NCBI RefSeq assembly: GCF_947179515.1
Contig: NC_067495.1
Span: forward strand, 62,603,127 to 62,667,126
Direction: 5' to 3'
From: Apodemus sylvaticus
Taxonomy: Eukaryota > Chordata > Mammalia > Rodentia > Muridae
DNA: 64,000 nt
In this document: positions 32,395 to 43,782 of the stretch, one piece after another
How the letters are laid out: every line of letters begins with the position of its first letter
Numbering within the stretch: the stretch's first letter is position 1
Made by a program: the position numbers and the translations under genes
The notes under the pieces: generated by a model
The model's input: the letters and a program-made list of their open reading frames with translations, nothing else
Told to the model about the DNA's origin: nothing
Database searches by the model: none

Positions 32395-32670
32395 AATTTT
32401 GCTAGTGTTTTATGGACATGTTTATATTTTCATTTTTATCATCATCATCATCATCATCATCATCTTTTATGTGTATGGGCATCTTTTCTGTCTATCTGTA
32501 TGTTTACTTAGTTTGTGTCTGGTTCCCAGGAAGGTCAGAAGAAGGCTTTAGATCCCTTAGAATAGAAGTTAGAGATGGTTGTGAGTCACCATGTGGGTGC
32601 TGGCAATTGAACCTGGGTCTTCTGAAAGAGTAGCAAGTGCTTTTAAGTGCTGAACCATCTCTCCAGCCCA
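32395..32670 (-). repeat. B3-type SINE, antisense, with (ATC)n
   Basis: (ATC)n at about 32437-32465, then tgtgtctggttcccaggaag and gaaccatctctccagccca at the reversed head. Confidence 0.75.
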
Positions 32671-33404
32671 TGAGCATCTCAACATTTCCATGGTATGGTT
32701 GTCTTATCCAATCATCACGCACAAGGTAAATATTCAGTTAGTGTGCTTTGATAGTGACTGAAAAAATCAGATCTGTGTTATTTTCAACTAGGATATGTTT
32801 CAGCTTGGTTTTGGTCATGGGCAATACTTTCTTTCTGGGAAAAGGGACTTTGCAGCCTATAGATAGTGGTGAGATGGCCAGGTTTAGTGTAAACATGGAA
32901 TTTGTCAATGGAATTTTAGATAGTGTTCTCTAGGGAACTCCAGAAACAGGGCTTCCTAAAAAGTTGAGCAAGTGTCCATTTGGATGCCCATGGTCAAAAT
33001 TTAAAGTGGGAAAGTAATCCAGAGCAAAGCCTCATTTATTTAGGGCAAAAACAGAGATGGTTGAAAAAAATGGAGTAAGCCAGACACGCAGAGGCACTGG
33101 TCCTTGCTATGAGTTTGCAATCTAGTTTAGCCTAGTAAATCCACTTTCTGCTTTGTTGGTGGAGAAAGGCTTAATGAAGAATCTAGAAAGCCTGAATTCT
33201 TATAAGAAGGAAGTGGAAAGGCAAAGGGATTTGTATACCATGAGAGGGAAAAAAAAGCCGAGACACCTAACTATGAGGTGAGCTTTGATAAACTACCAGA
33301 TGACTTGGTAAGGGGAAGAGCGTTCTATGACTCCCGATTAGAATGCATTCTTTGTGACCATAGAAACTTTCAAGCAAAGGTTTGAGATTCGGCATCTTGA
33401 CTAT

Positions 33405-33720
33405 TCCAAACAGGAGTGGACACTTCCTGGATGCCCATGTGTTGGGCATAGTGTTAAATTCTTTCTGTTTATTATCTCCTGTGATCTGCAGAAGAATTCT
33501 GTAAGTACATCTCTTATTTACAGGAAATACAGGCGAAATAAGTTCCCATGGCACAGGTCCCAGCCACAGTGGATACATAGAGATAATCAGTAGAGCCATC
33601 CTTATGAACAGTAATTCACTGTTGGCTTTGTCCAACTCATGAGTAAGGAAACCGAGGCACTGAGAGTTGAAATAATCCATCTAGCCTGGGTTTGGCTATT
33701 AGTGCAGGGCCATGCCGCTT
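33405..33720 (-). repeat. MIR-type ancient SINE sequence, antisense
   Basis: atgtgttgggcatagtgtta, tgagtaaggaaaccgaggca and agtgcagggccatgccgctt follow the order of a reversed MIR. May be two fragments. Confidence 0.5.
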
Positions 33721-33879
33721 GGCTCCCATAGAAAAGGGAAGGCTTATTACACATCTGGTCATACTTGGGTGCTTGGTATAGCAGAGACATTACTTACTGA
33801 GGCTTAGTATTTTTCTTTATTCATAAAGCCCTGTCTCACAACTACTCTTTTCTGGATGTTAGATCTACCCTCTCCATGT

Positions 33880-34212
33880 GCCACCAAATCAGGAGTTGAA
33901 ACCCAAACCCTGATGAGATAGAATTAGGTGAGGTGTATGGGAGGTGATTACTTCATGTGGCTATTGCCTTCACGAGTGGAGTTAGTGTCCTGATTAAAGA
34001 GTCCCCCACTAGCTGACTCGCCTCTTTCCACCATGTAAGGGCACATGGAGATAGGCCAGAAAAACAGAACTTTACCAGATGCTGACTCTGCCAGAGCCCT
34101 CATCTTGTGCTTCTCAGCCTCTAGAACTGTGAGAAATAAATCTCTGCCATTTATAAACCACCCAGTTTATGGTATTCTGTTATTGCAATCTAATCGGACC
34201 AAGACAACCTCT
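33880..34212 (+). mobile_element. Ancient MaLR LTR (MLT1/MST type), sense
   Basis: The end ctagaactgtgagaaataaa, tttataaaccacccagttta, ttctgttattgcaatctaat is the hallmark 3' end of mammalian-wide MaLR LTRs. It predates the rodent-primate split. Confidence 0.8.
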
Positions 34213-36365
34213 AACGGAATGCTGTAGAATAGGACATGGGTATTACAGAAACCCTGCCTTAATATCAAGCACATTGAAGACATGTGGCATACACAGGTAG
34301 TCTTGGGGAGATTAATGACTTACTGCCTTAGGATTTTGGAGAAAGACAGAAGTTGAAGAGGAGGGGTTCTGGTTGTTAAGTTATTAGTTGGATAGGGAAG
34401 GAAGGTTTTAGTGTGATTTTTTTCCCCCTTGAGTAAAGTGTGCATCTTCAAACAAAACTACCTGCTGCATGCATGTGCCGTTTGAATGACCCTGCATACA
34501 GTGTCGTCCTGACAAGGCAGGGGGAGGGAACATGCTGCTTAGGTAGGAGTGGGAGATTGGAAGTGAGGGAGGCTCCACATATGACATGAGTATGAGGGAT
34601 GGAAAAGGAATTTGTTCACATTCTGCTGGAATCTCCCATTGTTTCTTTCAAAATACCACAAATCTTTTCTAGCACTTTCAGCTGGGGCTCAGAGTCAAGG
34701 CCAAAGTTCAAGTAACATCAGAGTTTATTTTTGAAATAAAGGTTTATTTCCCCATGGAATTCTTGAAGGGTTTGCCCTGTGTGTGTAAAGCATTGAGTCT
34801 GGGCTGAGAGGAATTTATTTTAGGACCTCGAGCCATCTTTGGCTCTCACGCCTGTTGCCCTAGGAGGTGATTGATGGCCATGTAAGTTTCCAGTCCAGCC
34901 CTGGAGGCCCAGCTTTGGGCCTGCACTCCTCCAGATGCAAGTAGCCTTTGTTGCCTCCAGGGCAAGAACATACTTTCCTTTCTCAGGCCTTGTAGGCCGG
35001 ACTGCCTCAGAGCTTCCACTCTGGACTGTGGCACATTGGTTAGCATGGGCATCGGCTGCGTTCTTCCCTGAATTATAGGCACTTTTTCTAACTGAAGAGC
35101 TGCCACCTCACTTTCATTGAGTCACTAGGCTGGCTCTGAGGAGAAAGCATGCTTGTGTTAAACTGTAAAGCCAAGCGTTAATATCAAGAAGACTAAATGA
35201 CACTTTGAAGAAAGTCCATCTATTGTCTGCCAGCTTTTATTCTCTGTTCAGACACTTAGAATCCAGAACGACAGAATGTTAGAGTTTGGATTGACAAATA
35301 GATTTTTATGACCTGCTGGTTACATACCCTTTTCACTCATAATGAAAGTATCTTTCCTGAAGTCGTAGCAAGGGCACGTGGATGGAAAACTGTACAGTCT
35401 TAAAACATAGATACAGCAGGCCCAGGGGGGAGCTCAAGGGTAGAGCGTCTGCCTAGTAGGCTGGTTTGGCTACTGCTTCACAAACACATAAAATATCAAA
35501 CAGAACATATTAGATTAAAAAAAAAAAACTGGCTCTGAAGGATTGCCAAGGAGAAACCCCGGCATCCCTCCTAAGCCACCAAGTCACTATTTGTGTGTCG
35601 TTCGGAAGTGGCACTGTGAAGGAAGCTTGCTTTCTTCTTGTGAACTAGGTCTGGGGGCTGTGCTGGCAAACTGGCCTCGGAAGAAAAGGATGCTTTCTTT
35701 CTTTCACAGCTGTGAAAACTGTCAGCTTGAGGGAGAAGGGGCATATCTTATATTAGTTGTTCATTCTTTCAAATTTATTTATTTAAATCAAAACTCTAGG
35801 CCCTTTGCAGCAAGCTGGGAAAACAGGATGCTGGGCAGTGGAAGGAAAGCAGAGTGGTTCCTGTCTCCAGCTCTCTCTTGCCTCTCTTTCTGCCTCTGCT
35901 TTAGTCAAGGCCATGTCCAATTCTACAGGTGGGCCCAATTTAGGCCCAGATTGTATCTCCTAGCAGGCTTATGGGACAAACTGCTACAAGTCTTGGCAGA
36001 CCAGAGCTGGCAGTGGGTGGGATGAACCTACACTTTGAGGTGTGGGAGCGCATGGTTGCTAAGAGCCTCCCTGTCTTCTGCCTTCACAACTTCCTTGCAT
36101 TTCTTGGCCCCTGCATGGGTTAGTGGCAAGGTCTATAGGCGAATCAGAGCAACGGTTTAATTCACAGAGAGCATATTGGTAACTCAGCCCCGAGGATGTG
36201 GGCACAGGTGGTTGCAGCAGCCTTGGCCTCCACATTGATTTCTAGATGAAATTCTTAAGTGCCTCCTTCCTGTCTCGGGCAATGCCAGAAACTGCAGTGA
36301 CCCTCCATTGCCCCTTTGGCCAAGAGTTAAATTCTTTCGTAAAGCTTTTCCTATCTGGCTCTGCC
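34213..36365. other. Largely unique sequence, repeat-poor
   Basis: About 2.1 kb with few SINEs, only an ID/B4-like piece at about 35415-35530 (gctcaagggtagagcgtctg) ending in an A-run. No splice-supported exon found. The relative lack of rodent repeats makes it a candidate for conserved regulatory sequence upstream of Nhsl2. Confidence 0.35.
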
Positions 36366-36565
36366 TATAATCTAGCTTCATTTATTCATTCATTTCACAG
36401 ACACTTCCTGAGTGACTTAACGTATGCTAGTCTCTGGGCTTGGCGCTGGACATCCAGCAGCAAACAAGACAAATGTGGTTCCTGCCTTCAGGGAGCTGTT
36501 GAAGGGAGGAAGATGATAGTATTACAAAGAAATACTCTTGCTATTATCATAAACAAACAGAGATG
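36366..36565 (+). repeat. L2-type ancient LINE fragment
   Basis: ttcatttcacagacacttcc, tgctagtctctgggcttggc, ggacatccagcagcaaacaag and cttcagggagctgttgaagg follow the L2 3' consensus order. Confidence 0.6.
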
Positions 36566-37363
36566 ATCATATTACCATCTGTACACTGTGCCAGATGCTT
36601 GCTAGAGGGTGATGGAGACCCTTCACCTTAGCTGCTTTCCTGCCTGGTGAGCTTGGATGGAGAGTGGCGCTTTTTAGGAGCCCAATTGTCCCTCCACAGA
36701 CCAGCGGGATCCTGCTTCCCCCAGAGGTTGTCTCTATTCAGTTTCACTTCTTGGACTGCAAAGTCAGTCTGTCCCTCTCTGGAGGTCTCTGTCTTTCCTG
36801 TGGGGAAGAGACAGACGAAAAAGGGAGGTGAAGACTTAAGTCCTCTGACCTTCTCCCATCTGCATGCAGACCCACTGCAGTCCTGGGAAGGGAGGAGGGG
36901 CTCTGCTCTGAGGTGGCTCTATTGCAAGTCCTTGATGTTTCCTTGATGAAAGCCAGGACTCTCTCATTCAAGAGGCTGGAGTGAGTGAACTGACTAGGCT
37001 GGGGGGAAGGGCATGGGGCCAAAACTGAGCTTCTTCTCTTGCAGCTCTGAAAGACGCAGCTTTGCAGCTTCGGAATCAGAGTAGGGGTGTGAGTACCCTG
37101 GTGGCTCAGCTACCAGGCCCAGTCAGTCCAGGCCTGCTGCACTCAGGCTGCAAAGCTCTGCCCAGACAGCCTCTGTCCATCTGCTCCTGCCTCATTTCTC
37201 CTCCTCTGGAACAAAGATCAGTCGAAAGAGCTCATAGGTCAGGGAAAAGTATCTCTGCTAAGTAAAGCCAAGTTTGCTACTTCCTGCCGGTCACTCTCTT
37301 GGCTGAGGTTGGAGTTTATCAAGCAAAGAACTTTGGATTCTTACTCCACAATCGGACTTCACA

Positions 37364-37438
37364 GTTCTAAAGTAAGAATCAACAAACAGACAAAAGATGA
37401 CCCCTCTTTTGTCTGTTTGTTGATTCTTACTTTAGAAC
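37364..37438. repeat. Perfect 34-bp inverted repeat (hairpin) with 7-base loop
   Basis: Left arm 37364-37397, loop TGACCCC 37398-37404, right arm 37405-37438; every one of 34 base pairs matches. Arms start GTTCTAAAGTAAGAATC. Outside the arms pairing stops at once. It lies about 1.7 kb upstream of the Nhsl2 start codon. Confidence 0.97.
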
Positions 37439-37682
37439 GCAGTGTTTCTAGTAACTGTTTTTATTTACTAAACAAGAAACGAATATAGATAAAGGCAACA
37501 AGTTTGCAGTACATTGTTTTTTTAAAAAATTTTCAATTGACAAATAATAATTACATATGTATAGGGCCCAGTATTATGTTTTGCAGAATTAATTAATAAA
37601 GTCAATGAATATAGCCATCGTGTCACATACTAATTTTGGGTAGCAAAACATTTAAAAACAGAGATTAGTTTTTAAATTTATT

Positions 37683-37902
37683 TTATTGTTCTATGTGTAT
37701 AAGCGTTTGCCTGCATGTATGTCGTCTGTATACTACATATGTACCTGGTGCCCTCAGAGCTGAGAAGAGGGCGTTGGATCCCCTGGAACTGGAGTTACAG
37801 AGTTGGGGGTTGCCATGAGGGGTGCTGGAAATTGAACCCAAGTCCTCTGGAAGAGCAGCCAGTGCTGCTGTTAATGTTTGAGCCATCTCTCCGGCCCCTC
37901 AT
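37683..37902 (-). repeat. B3 SINE, antisense
   Basis: gttggatcccctggaactgg, ggtgctggaaattgaaccca and gagccatctctccggcccc at the reversed head. Confidence 0.85.
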
Positions 37903-38832
37903 AGAGTTTTCTTGAACTAAGGAACAATGAACTTTTCTGAGGCAAAGAGTGGAAACGGTCCACGTTGTGTTAGTGTGGACACAAGTAATTTGTTTAATAA
38001 TATTTTGCTAATGGATTCTGTGGGCTCATACTCAACAGAACATATGCGGGATGAAAAGGGAGCACACCCCAAATCAAAGCGGCTCAGTAGGGGAGCCTTT
38101 GAAAGTGCAGTATGCAAAGCTTTGGTGGAAATGTCCCAAGCGCATTCAGACACAGAATACACTAAAGGCACTCCTACTGCCCTGCGCACATTCCCCCTTC
38201 TACAACTGAGAGAGATCTGAGAGAAATCAGGTTGTCTGCCCTGAAAGCACACCTTGGCTCCTGAAACCCCTCTTCTGGGACACTGCAGGAGCTCTTCACA
38301 AAACATAAGCTGGGTCCCTCAATCGCAACGGAATAAGTTATTTCACAAAATGGGTTTGTATTTATTCAGTCATGCCTTTACATTTCCACAGTCAGCTTCC
38401 CTCCTGAACAATCAAATAAGATACTTGGCTCTCTCTTCTGATTCTAAGGTTCTGGACCCTAGCTTGCTCCGTGGAGGTTGGTACGTGGCACAGAGTATAT
38501 TTTAGAAAGAAAACTAGATGCATAAAGTCAGACTTCTGCATGCCTCTGCTGTGACTTGCTAGTGTGGACGCCGGTGCGTCTGCATTGTTCAGTATTTACA
38601 AAGAAAGTCTAAGTTAAAAAAAAAAAAAACAAAGTAGAAAACAACCTTAACCATCAGCACCTGGCCTGAAGCGGCTCCGGAAGACCCGGGCATATTCTGC
38701 GCACCAACCATCACACACATTCACACAGACCTTCCTCGGTTAACTCTCAGCTTCTTTCTACTCTTCCTTCTTTCCCTTTTCTTTTCTCCCAATTTTTTTG
38801 ACCGCAAAAGAAAAAAGAAAAAAAAGAAAAGA

Positions 38833-38874
38833 GGGGTGGTGGGGGTGGGGGTGGGGTGGGGTGGGGTGGGGAGG
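38833..38874 (+). promoter_or_regulatory. G-run tract (G-quadruplex candidate)
   Basis: At least seven runs of four or more G separated by single T, GGGGTGGGG style, just after a purine/A-rich stretch and about 280 bp before the Nhsl2 ATG, on the coding strand. Confidence 0.85.
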
Positions 38875-39152
38875 AATCCCGAAGTAGCTGAGTGAGCTGA
38901 GCGAGGGAGGAGGAGAAAGCCAGGGAGGAGGAGCCCAGTGGAGCAGAGTCAGAGGGACTGGTGGCTCCTGCGAGTGTGCAGCCCGCGGGGAGCCGGCGCT
39001 GCAGGCTGTGAAGCCGCCTGCCCGCCCAGCCGCCGGTGCCTCTCGCTCGCCCGCGTCCCGGGCCCTGCTCCATCAGGACCACCGCTGCCTCTCAGGGTTC
39101 CCGAGTGCCACAGGGCTAGCGGACCGGGCCGGTCCCCGCTCCCGCACCCGGG

Positions 39153-39432
39153 ATGCCGTTCTACCGGCGCACTGTGGTGCCCCAGCGTCTGTGCCCGCGC
39201 AACCCTCCGCAGCCGCTGGCCGAGCTCCGCGACGTGAGCCACCTGGCCGCGCTCAGCCTGCTCCGCCAGCTCGCAGACCTCTGCGGCCACTCGCTGGCTC
39301 TGCTCGAGGACCTCGAGGGGCACCTGCTGGCTCTGGGGCGCCGAACCGACAGCCTGTACCGGCGCACCGTGAGGCTCCGCCGCCGCCTTCCCTGTCGCCT
39401 GCTCGGCCCGGAGGACGATGAAGAATTGCTAG
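39153..39432 (+). CDS. Nhsl2: Nhsl2 first coding exon (NHS-like protein 2), partial gene
   Basis: ATG at 39153 (gggATGC context) begins MPFYRRTVVPQRLCPRNPPQ, the start of NHSL2 as I know it, followed by two leucine-rich helices (RDVSHLAALSLLRQLADL and LALLEDLEGHLLALGRR) and an Arg-rich end, then EDDEELL. This is the N-terminal part of the Nance-Horan family, which includes a WAVE-homology region tied to actin remodelling at cell edges. Splice donor CTAG|GTAAAA at 39432/39433, phase 1, after 93 codons. The remaining exons lie beyond the window; family members have a very long first intron. Start choice follows family alignment. NHSL1 or NHS are poorer matches, and the neighbouring CXorf49 orthologue supports NHSL2. 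The frame stays open past the donor but loses similarity. Confidence 0.92.
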
Positions 39433-42400
39433 GTAAAAGGCGCGAGGCGCCCGCGACCCTCTCCCCCCACACCCCCGGCCCCTGGGGATGTCCCCTTGGG
39501 TCAACCCGTGGCCACCCCTCAAAGATCGAGGGACACGGCCTCCAGGACGCCCTCCTGCCGTCCGATCCTCCTGGGATCCGCTCGCTCGGTCTCAAGTGGC
39601 CCTCTGCCTTCAGGGTTCCAGCCTGGGGGCTGCTGCCACCTCTGGAGTGTTTGGAGAGGGAGGGGATCCGTAGGGTCCTGGGCGGTGCAGACCAAAGTGT
39701 CCCGGTGGCCCCGGGAACCGAATGGCCGTGCTTACATCTCTCATGATGGGCCACTTTGGAAAGCGCGCCCGAGCTGCTCGCCTGCCTCCCGGGCGGCGGG
39801 GGCCTCTGCAGCCAGACCCGTGCGACCTCGTGCGGGACTGGGAACGGCTTCCTGCGCCCAGCCGCTTCTGAGCTCCCTTCCCGCCCGCTTCTCCCTGCAC
39901 GCTCCGCGTTGCTTCGCCGGGAGTGGCCGGCAGGGGGAGGGGAGACTGCCCAGGGCTTAGCGGATTCCATCCCCCTCCAATGCCCCCTCTTCCCCCCCCC
40001 CCCCGCCCCAGCCGCTAAGGTCCCACTGCCCAGATTTGCGGGAGAGAACCATTTAAAGAGACTGTCATCGGTTTTCTTTAAAAAAAAAAAAATGTGTCTG
40101 CTTTAAGAGCCAGCCATGCCCAAGAAAAGCCAGGTCTCGGAGTTTCCTTAAGACTAGGAACCTGTGAGACTGGAGGCGGGCGGGAGCTCAGGCCCTTTAC
40201 TACTTTGGATCTCAACACTCCGAATAGGGAGGACCTTGTCTGCGAAGAAAGGCAGAGTTCCCTTAGAATGTGGGGCTTCTCTCTGACGGGGTCGGGACCG
40301 AGTCTGTTTAAAAAGGCTGAGAGTAGCGGAGGTGTGGCAGGCAACAGGGGCAGTCGGCACCTAGGGAGGGTTAGGAAGGGGTGGCAGGGGAGCAGTGCTC
40401 CAGAAAGTTTCAGAAGAAGGCAGAAGATGGCTACTTGCTGACTTGTGAGTGAGGCCTTGGCAGAGAAGTGCCTGGGTCAGCCTTTCTTCCTTGCAGATTC
40501 CACCCCTAACAAAATGACAGGAGTCAGAGGTTCCAGCGCCCCTCTTCCTTCATAAAGGTCTCTGGCCTTTGAGGTAGATGGCAGAGGTCACCGCTAGAGA
40601 AAAATAAACTGAATCCTTTGCGCAAAGGAAGGTGGAAGACACAGATGACTGCCAGATGGACATGGGACCAGAAGCCTCTGGGAGGCAGGGGACCAGGAAA
40701 GCTGAGGCCCAGGGTCTGGCTCCTTCTCAGTTAACAAAGAGGGTAAGAAGGTCGTTGTTTTTCTTTCCCTGGGGTCCCACTGATTACCAGGATTAGTCTA
40801 GGAGAAATTTGATAACAGAGCTTGGAGAATGCTTTTCCAAATCTCTGTACAGCCTGCGGCGTACAGCCTGCGGTGTAAAGCCTGCAGAGAGCCACCTACT
40901 GAGTTCGGCAGGGTAAGGTGAGGACGAGGAGGACGCTCTGCTTTTCCAAAGGCATAACTTTCTGTTCGCTGGGTTGGCCAGCCCTTCCCAGGGGTTGGGG
41001 TGTAGGGATAGCTTCATTAAGTCGCTTGGTGGCCTAACCCTTTCCAGTGATCTGTTGGGTTAGAAAGAGAGTTTTATGCTACAGGTGTATTGTTAAAGGG
41101 AGGAGATGACTCTGACAGTGTCATTGAGTTAGCCTCCAGGAAGTTTGCAAGAGCTGGGAACGGGTCTATCTCTTATCTTTAGTGTGGTCACTTACCTTCG
41201 AGAATGTACACGTTGCTTGGCCCCAATGCACTCCAAGAAAATACTGCACGCACCAAACAGGGACTACTTTTTGTGAGTCTCTAAAAGAGCTGCTTTTCTA
41301 GTTTCCTGCCCTAGACTGTTCTTGAGATTCCCAGTGTGCACTTTTCCGGAGCTGTAGGCTCTCTCAACAATGGGCTGAGGGCAAGTGCCAAGTGCAAAGA
41401 GAGGTGGGGAGCATAAGCAGAGCACCATCTGGTACCCCCTTGTTGCTTCAATAAGGTGTCCAGCAGGCTGGATATTAGGTTCTGATCATAAATGAACAAG
41501 CAGACATTATCAGGTCTGGTCCTCTGTGTTTGTTCTTTCTCGTACTGTTTCCTCCCAGCATCCCCACACCTTTACTGACCATCCTGCTAAGGTCCAGCTC
41601 ACATTTTACCCTGCACACTGCCGATCTAGCTGGACTTAACCCTCATATACTTCCTCTAGCTGTTTCTTCCAACCATAGTGGGAAAGAAATCTGGGAAGGA
41701 GGGAGCTTTAGGAAACATGGCCAGAGTGAATGACAGCTGACAGGCCAGCAGCTTGTAGCCTCCCTGCTGGGACAACTTGGCTGCCACTAAAGGGCTGAAT
41801 AGTGACAAGTCAAACTGACCCACAGCATGTAGGCTGGACTAAGGCTCTGGGAAGCAGCAGGGGGGGGACAGGACAGGAGGGAAGATAGAACAGGAGAAAG
41901 TGGATGCTAAAGGATCATACTTGATTCTTTACACTGTCTCGGGTCAAGCTCCCACCAACTTCAAGGTTACAGGGTGGGACTGGGCTGGCTTGGTTGCCTG
42001 GCAACACTCCCCCCAAAGGCTGTTCTTTGGTAACTTGAGCCCCTTTGAGACTGCCCTAGAAACTCCTGTAAGTGTCATGGGGTGGGGGATGAGGGTGGTA
42101 GGGAAGAAGGTCCACTCAGGTCTCAACTAGGGCTCTGTGGATCTATAGCAATTGCCATACCAAGGCATGGCCTTGCTTCTAAATCGTCCCCCTCCCCCTC
42201 CCCACATAAGGCTTTGGATGTGACCCATTTTGTTGCATCCCATGGCCTTTACTCTGTGATCATCTGAAAGTTGTTATGGTCAAAGCCAGTGGGGAATGGC
42301 TCCGTGTCTGCTGCCATGTGCTGAGTCAATCCAAGCATCCTATTCCTCCCTCGGAGATCTATTTAATGTTTGTAGGTGCTTACACGATAATTACAAAAGC

Positions 42401-42477
42401 AATCAGGATATCAGCCTAGGGTATAATAGCTTCTTTAAGATCTAGGTAGCAAAACACTATATAGCTCTAGGTATGTT

Positions 42478-42522
42478 TATTTTATTTTATTACATTTTAT
42501 TTATTGTGCATGCACATGAATA

Positions 42523-42555
<33 letters not shown>

Positions 42556-42700
42556 AAGGTGCCACAGTGCATATGTGGAGGTCATAGACAACTTGTGCTA
42601 TCTGGTTCTCTCCTACCACATGAGTCCTGGTGATTGAACTATGGTTATCAAGTTCAGTGGCAAGTGTCTTTACCTTCAGAGCCATCTTGATGGCCCCTCT
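42478..42700 (-). repeat. B3 SINE, antisense, with (CA)n
   Basis: tatcacacacac run at 42524-42553, gtcctggtgattgaactatg, cttcagagccatcttgatgg. Confidence 0.8.
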
Positions 42701-43677
42701 AGTTATGTTTCATAAGACTGGAGAGCTATTGTTTCTCAGTAGCCCATGGACTTTCTGTGAGAAATATGCTTTATGGCATTTTTTGCAATTATTTTGGCTT
42801 GACTGCAGTCAGTGAGATCTACAGCAGAACCCTCCCCCCCCTTTGTTAGATATCTCTGCCTCTCGATATTTCAACATTGTGGCAACCCTGGCTGCAAACT
42901 GTAAAGGACAGCTGGTTTATTTTTGCTTGCAGTTATAGTCCAAGCATGTTATAACCCTGCATAGGATGAAAAACAGGGAAACTGCACCTCTTGACTTACA
43001 GCCAGTTTGTCACGAGATGAGATGTTCTTGCTTAGAAGAATGGGACATGGCCTCTGGGGCTGGATGGAGCTTAGGGGATCGAGGGAGACTTGAGACACAC
43101 TTTGCCAGGACTGATTTTGTCTTTGTCTTGCCATCCACAGAAGGTCTTGGGACAGTCGGTTGACAGAGGGGTTTGGTGGTGGGAAACAAACCTACTTTCT
43201 TTAACTTCTTTCTTCACTTCCGTTTTCTCTTTAAATACCACGAAATTCTTGGTCTGCTTCATGGTATTTTCATTTGTTGAAAACATCTTCTCTGGAAATT
43301 TGAACACCAAAATGTCCACTAGAATTTCCTCTCCTTTAGAAACAAGAAATTGAATCTTCTACACTTCAGACACACGAACAGCTAAAGTGACAAAAGCATC
43401 AGGATGTGAGGCTAGGAGAGGACTATAGGTCTTAAGTTATGGCTTCTGGGTTCACATTTGACCCAGATGAAGGTGATCAGGTTTCAGAAGAGTGGCATCT
43501 TGGCATCATCTGTCCCTGTCTGTACCTCTCTGCCTTGGGCAGAGTCTGTTTCCACTATATGAACTAAAAACTCAGTCATTAAACTATTGTGAGCCTCATA
43601 GCACTTGACAGTCGAGTCTTAGGAAGGGGAGAGTCACCCAGATGAATCAAGACTCTTAGTAGTATGGGCTTCAAATT

Positions 43678-43782
43678 AGATCAGTCATTGGTTGGCCTCT
43701 CCCACAAGTTCTGTGCCACCATTGCCCCAGCACATCTTGCATCAGCAATCTGTCCAGATTGTAGTTCGAAGGTTGAGTGTTA
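43678..43782 (-). mobile_element. L1-related fragment, same family as 4235-5150
   Basis: cattggttggcctctcccac, aagttctgtgccaccattgc and ccagcacatcttgcatcagc parallel 4808-4895. Confidence 0.6.

Larger units (their letters stand above)
38675..40060 (+). promoter_or_regulatory. Nhsl2: CpG island and promoter of Nhsl2
   Basis: GC content and CpG density rise sharply from about 38900, peak at 39000-39450 and fade by about 40000. No TATA box is placed convincingly, as usual for CpG-island promoters. The transcription start is expected around 38850-39000, upstream of the ATG at 39153. It also holds a C-run at about 39991-40004. Confidence 0.75.

Noticed and set aside
35543..36025. 160-codon plus-strand frame upstream of Nhsl2
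   Set aside because: No family similarity and no convincing splice sites or promoter; kept only as part of a repeat-poor stretch.
39433..39746. Read-through of Nhsl2 exon 1 to a 197-residue protein
   Set aside because: A good splice donor at 39433 ends family similarity; codons beyond look intronic.
39161..39970. 269-codon minus-strand frame opposite the Nhsl2 exon
   Set aside because: Stop-poor because of CpG-island composition; it is antisense to a well-supported exon and lacks homology.
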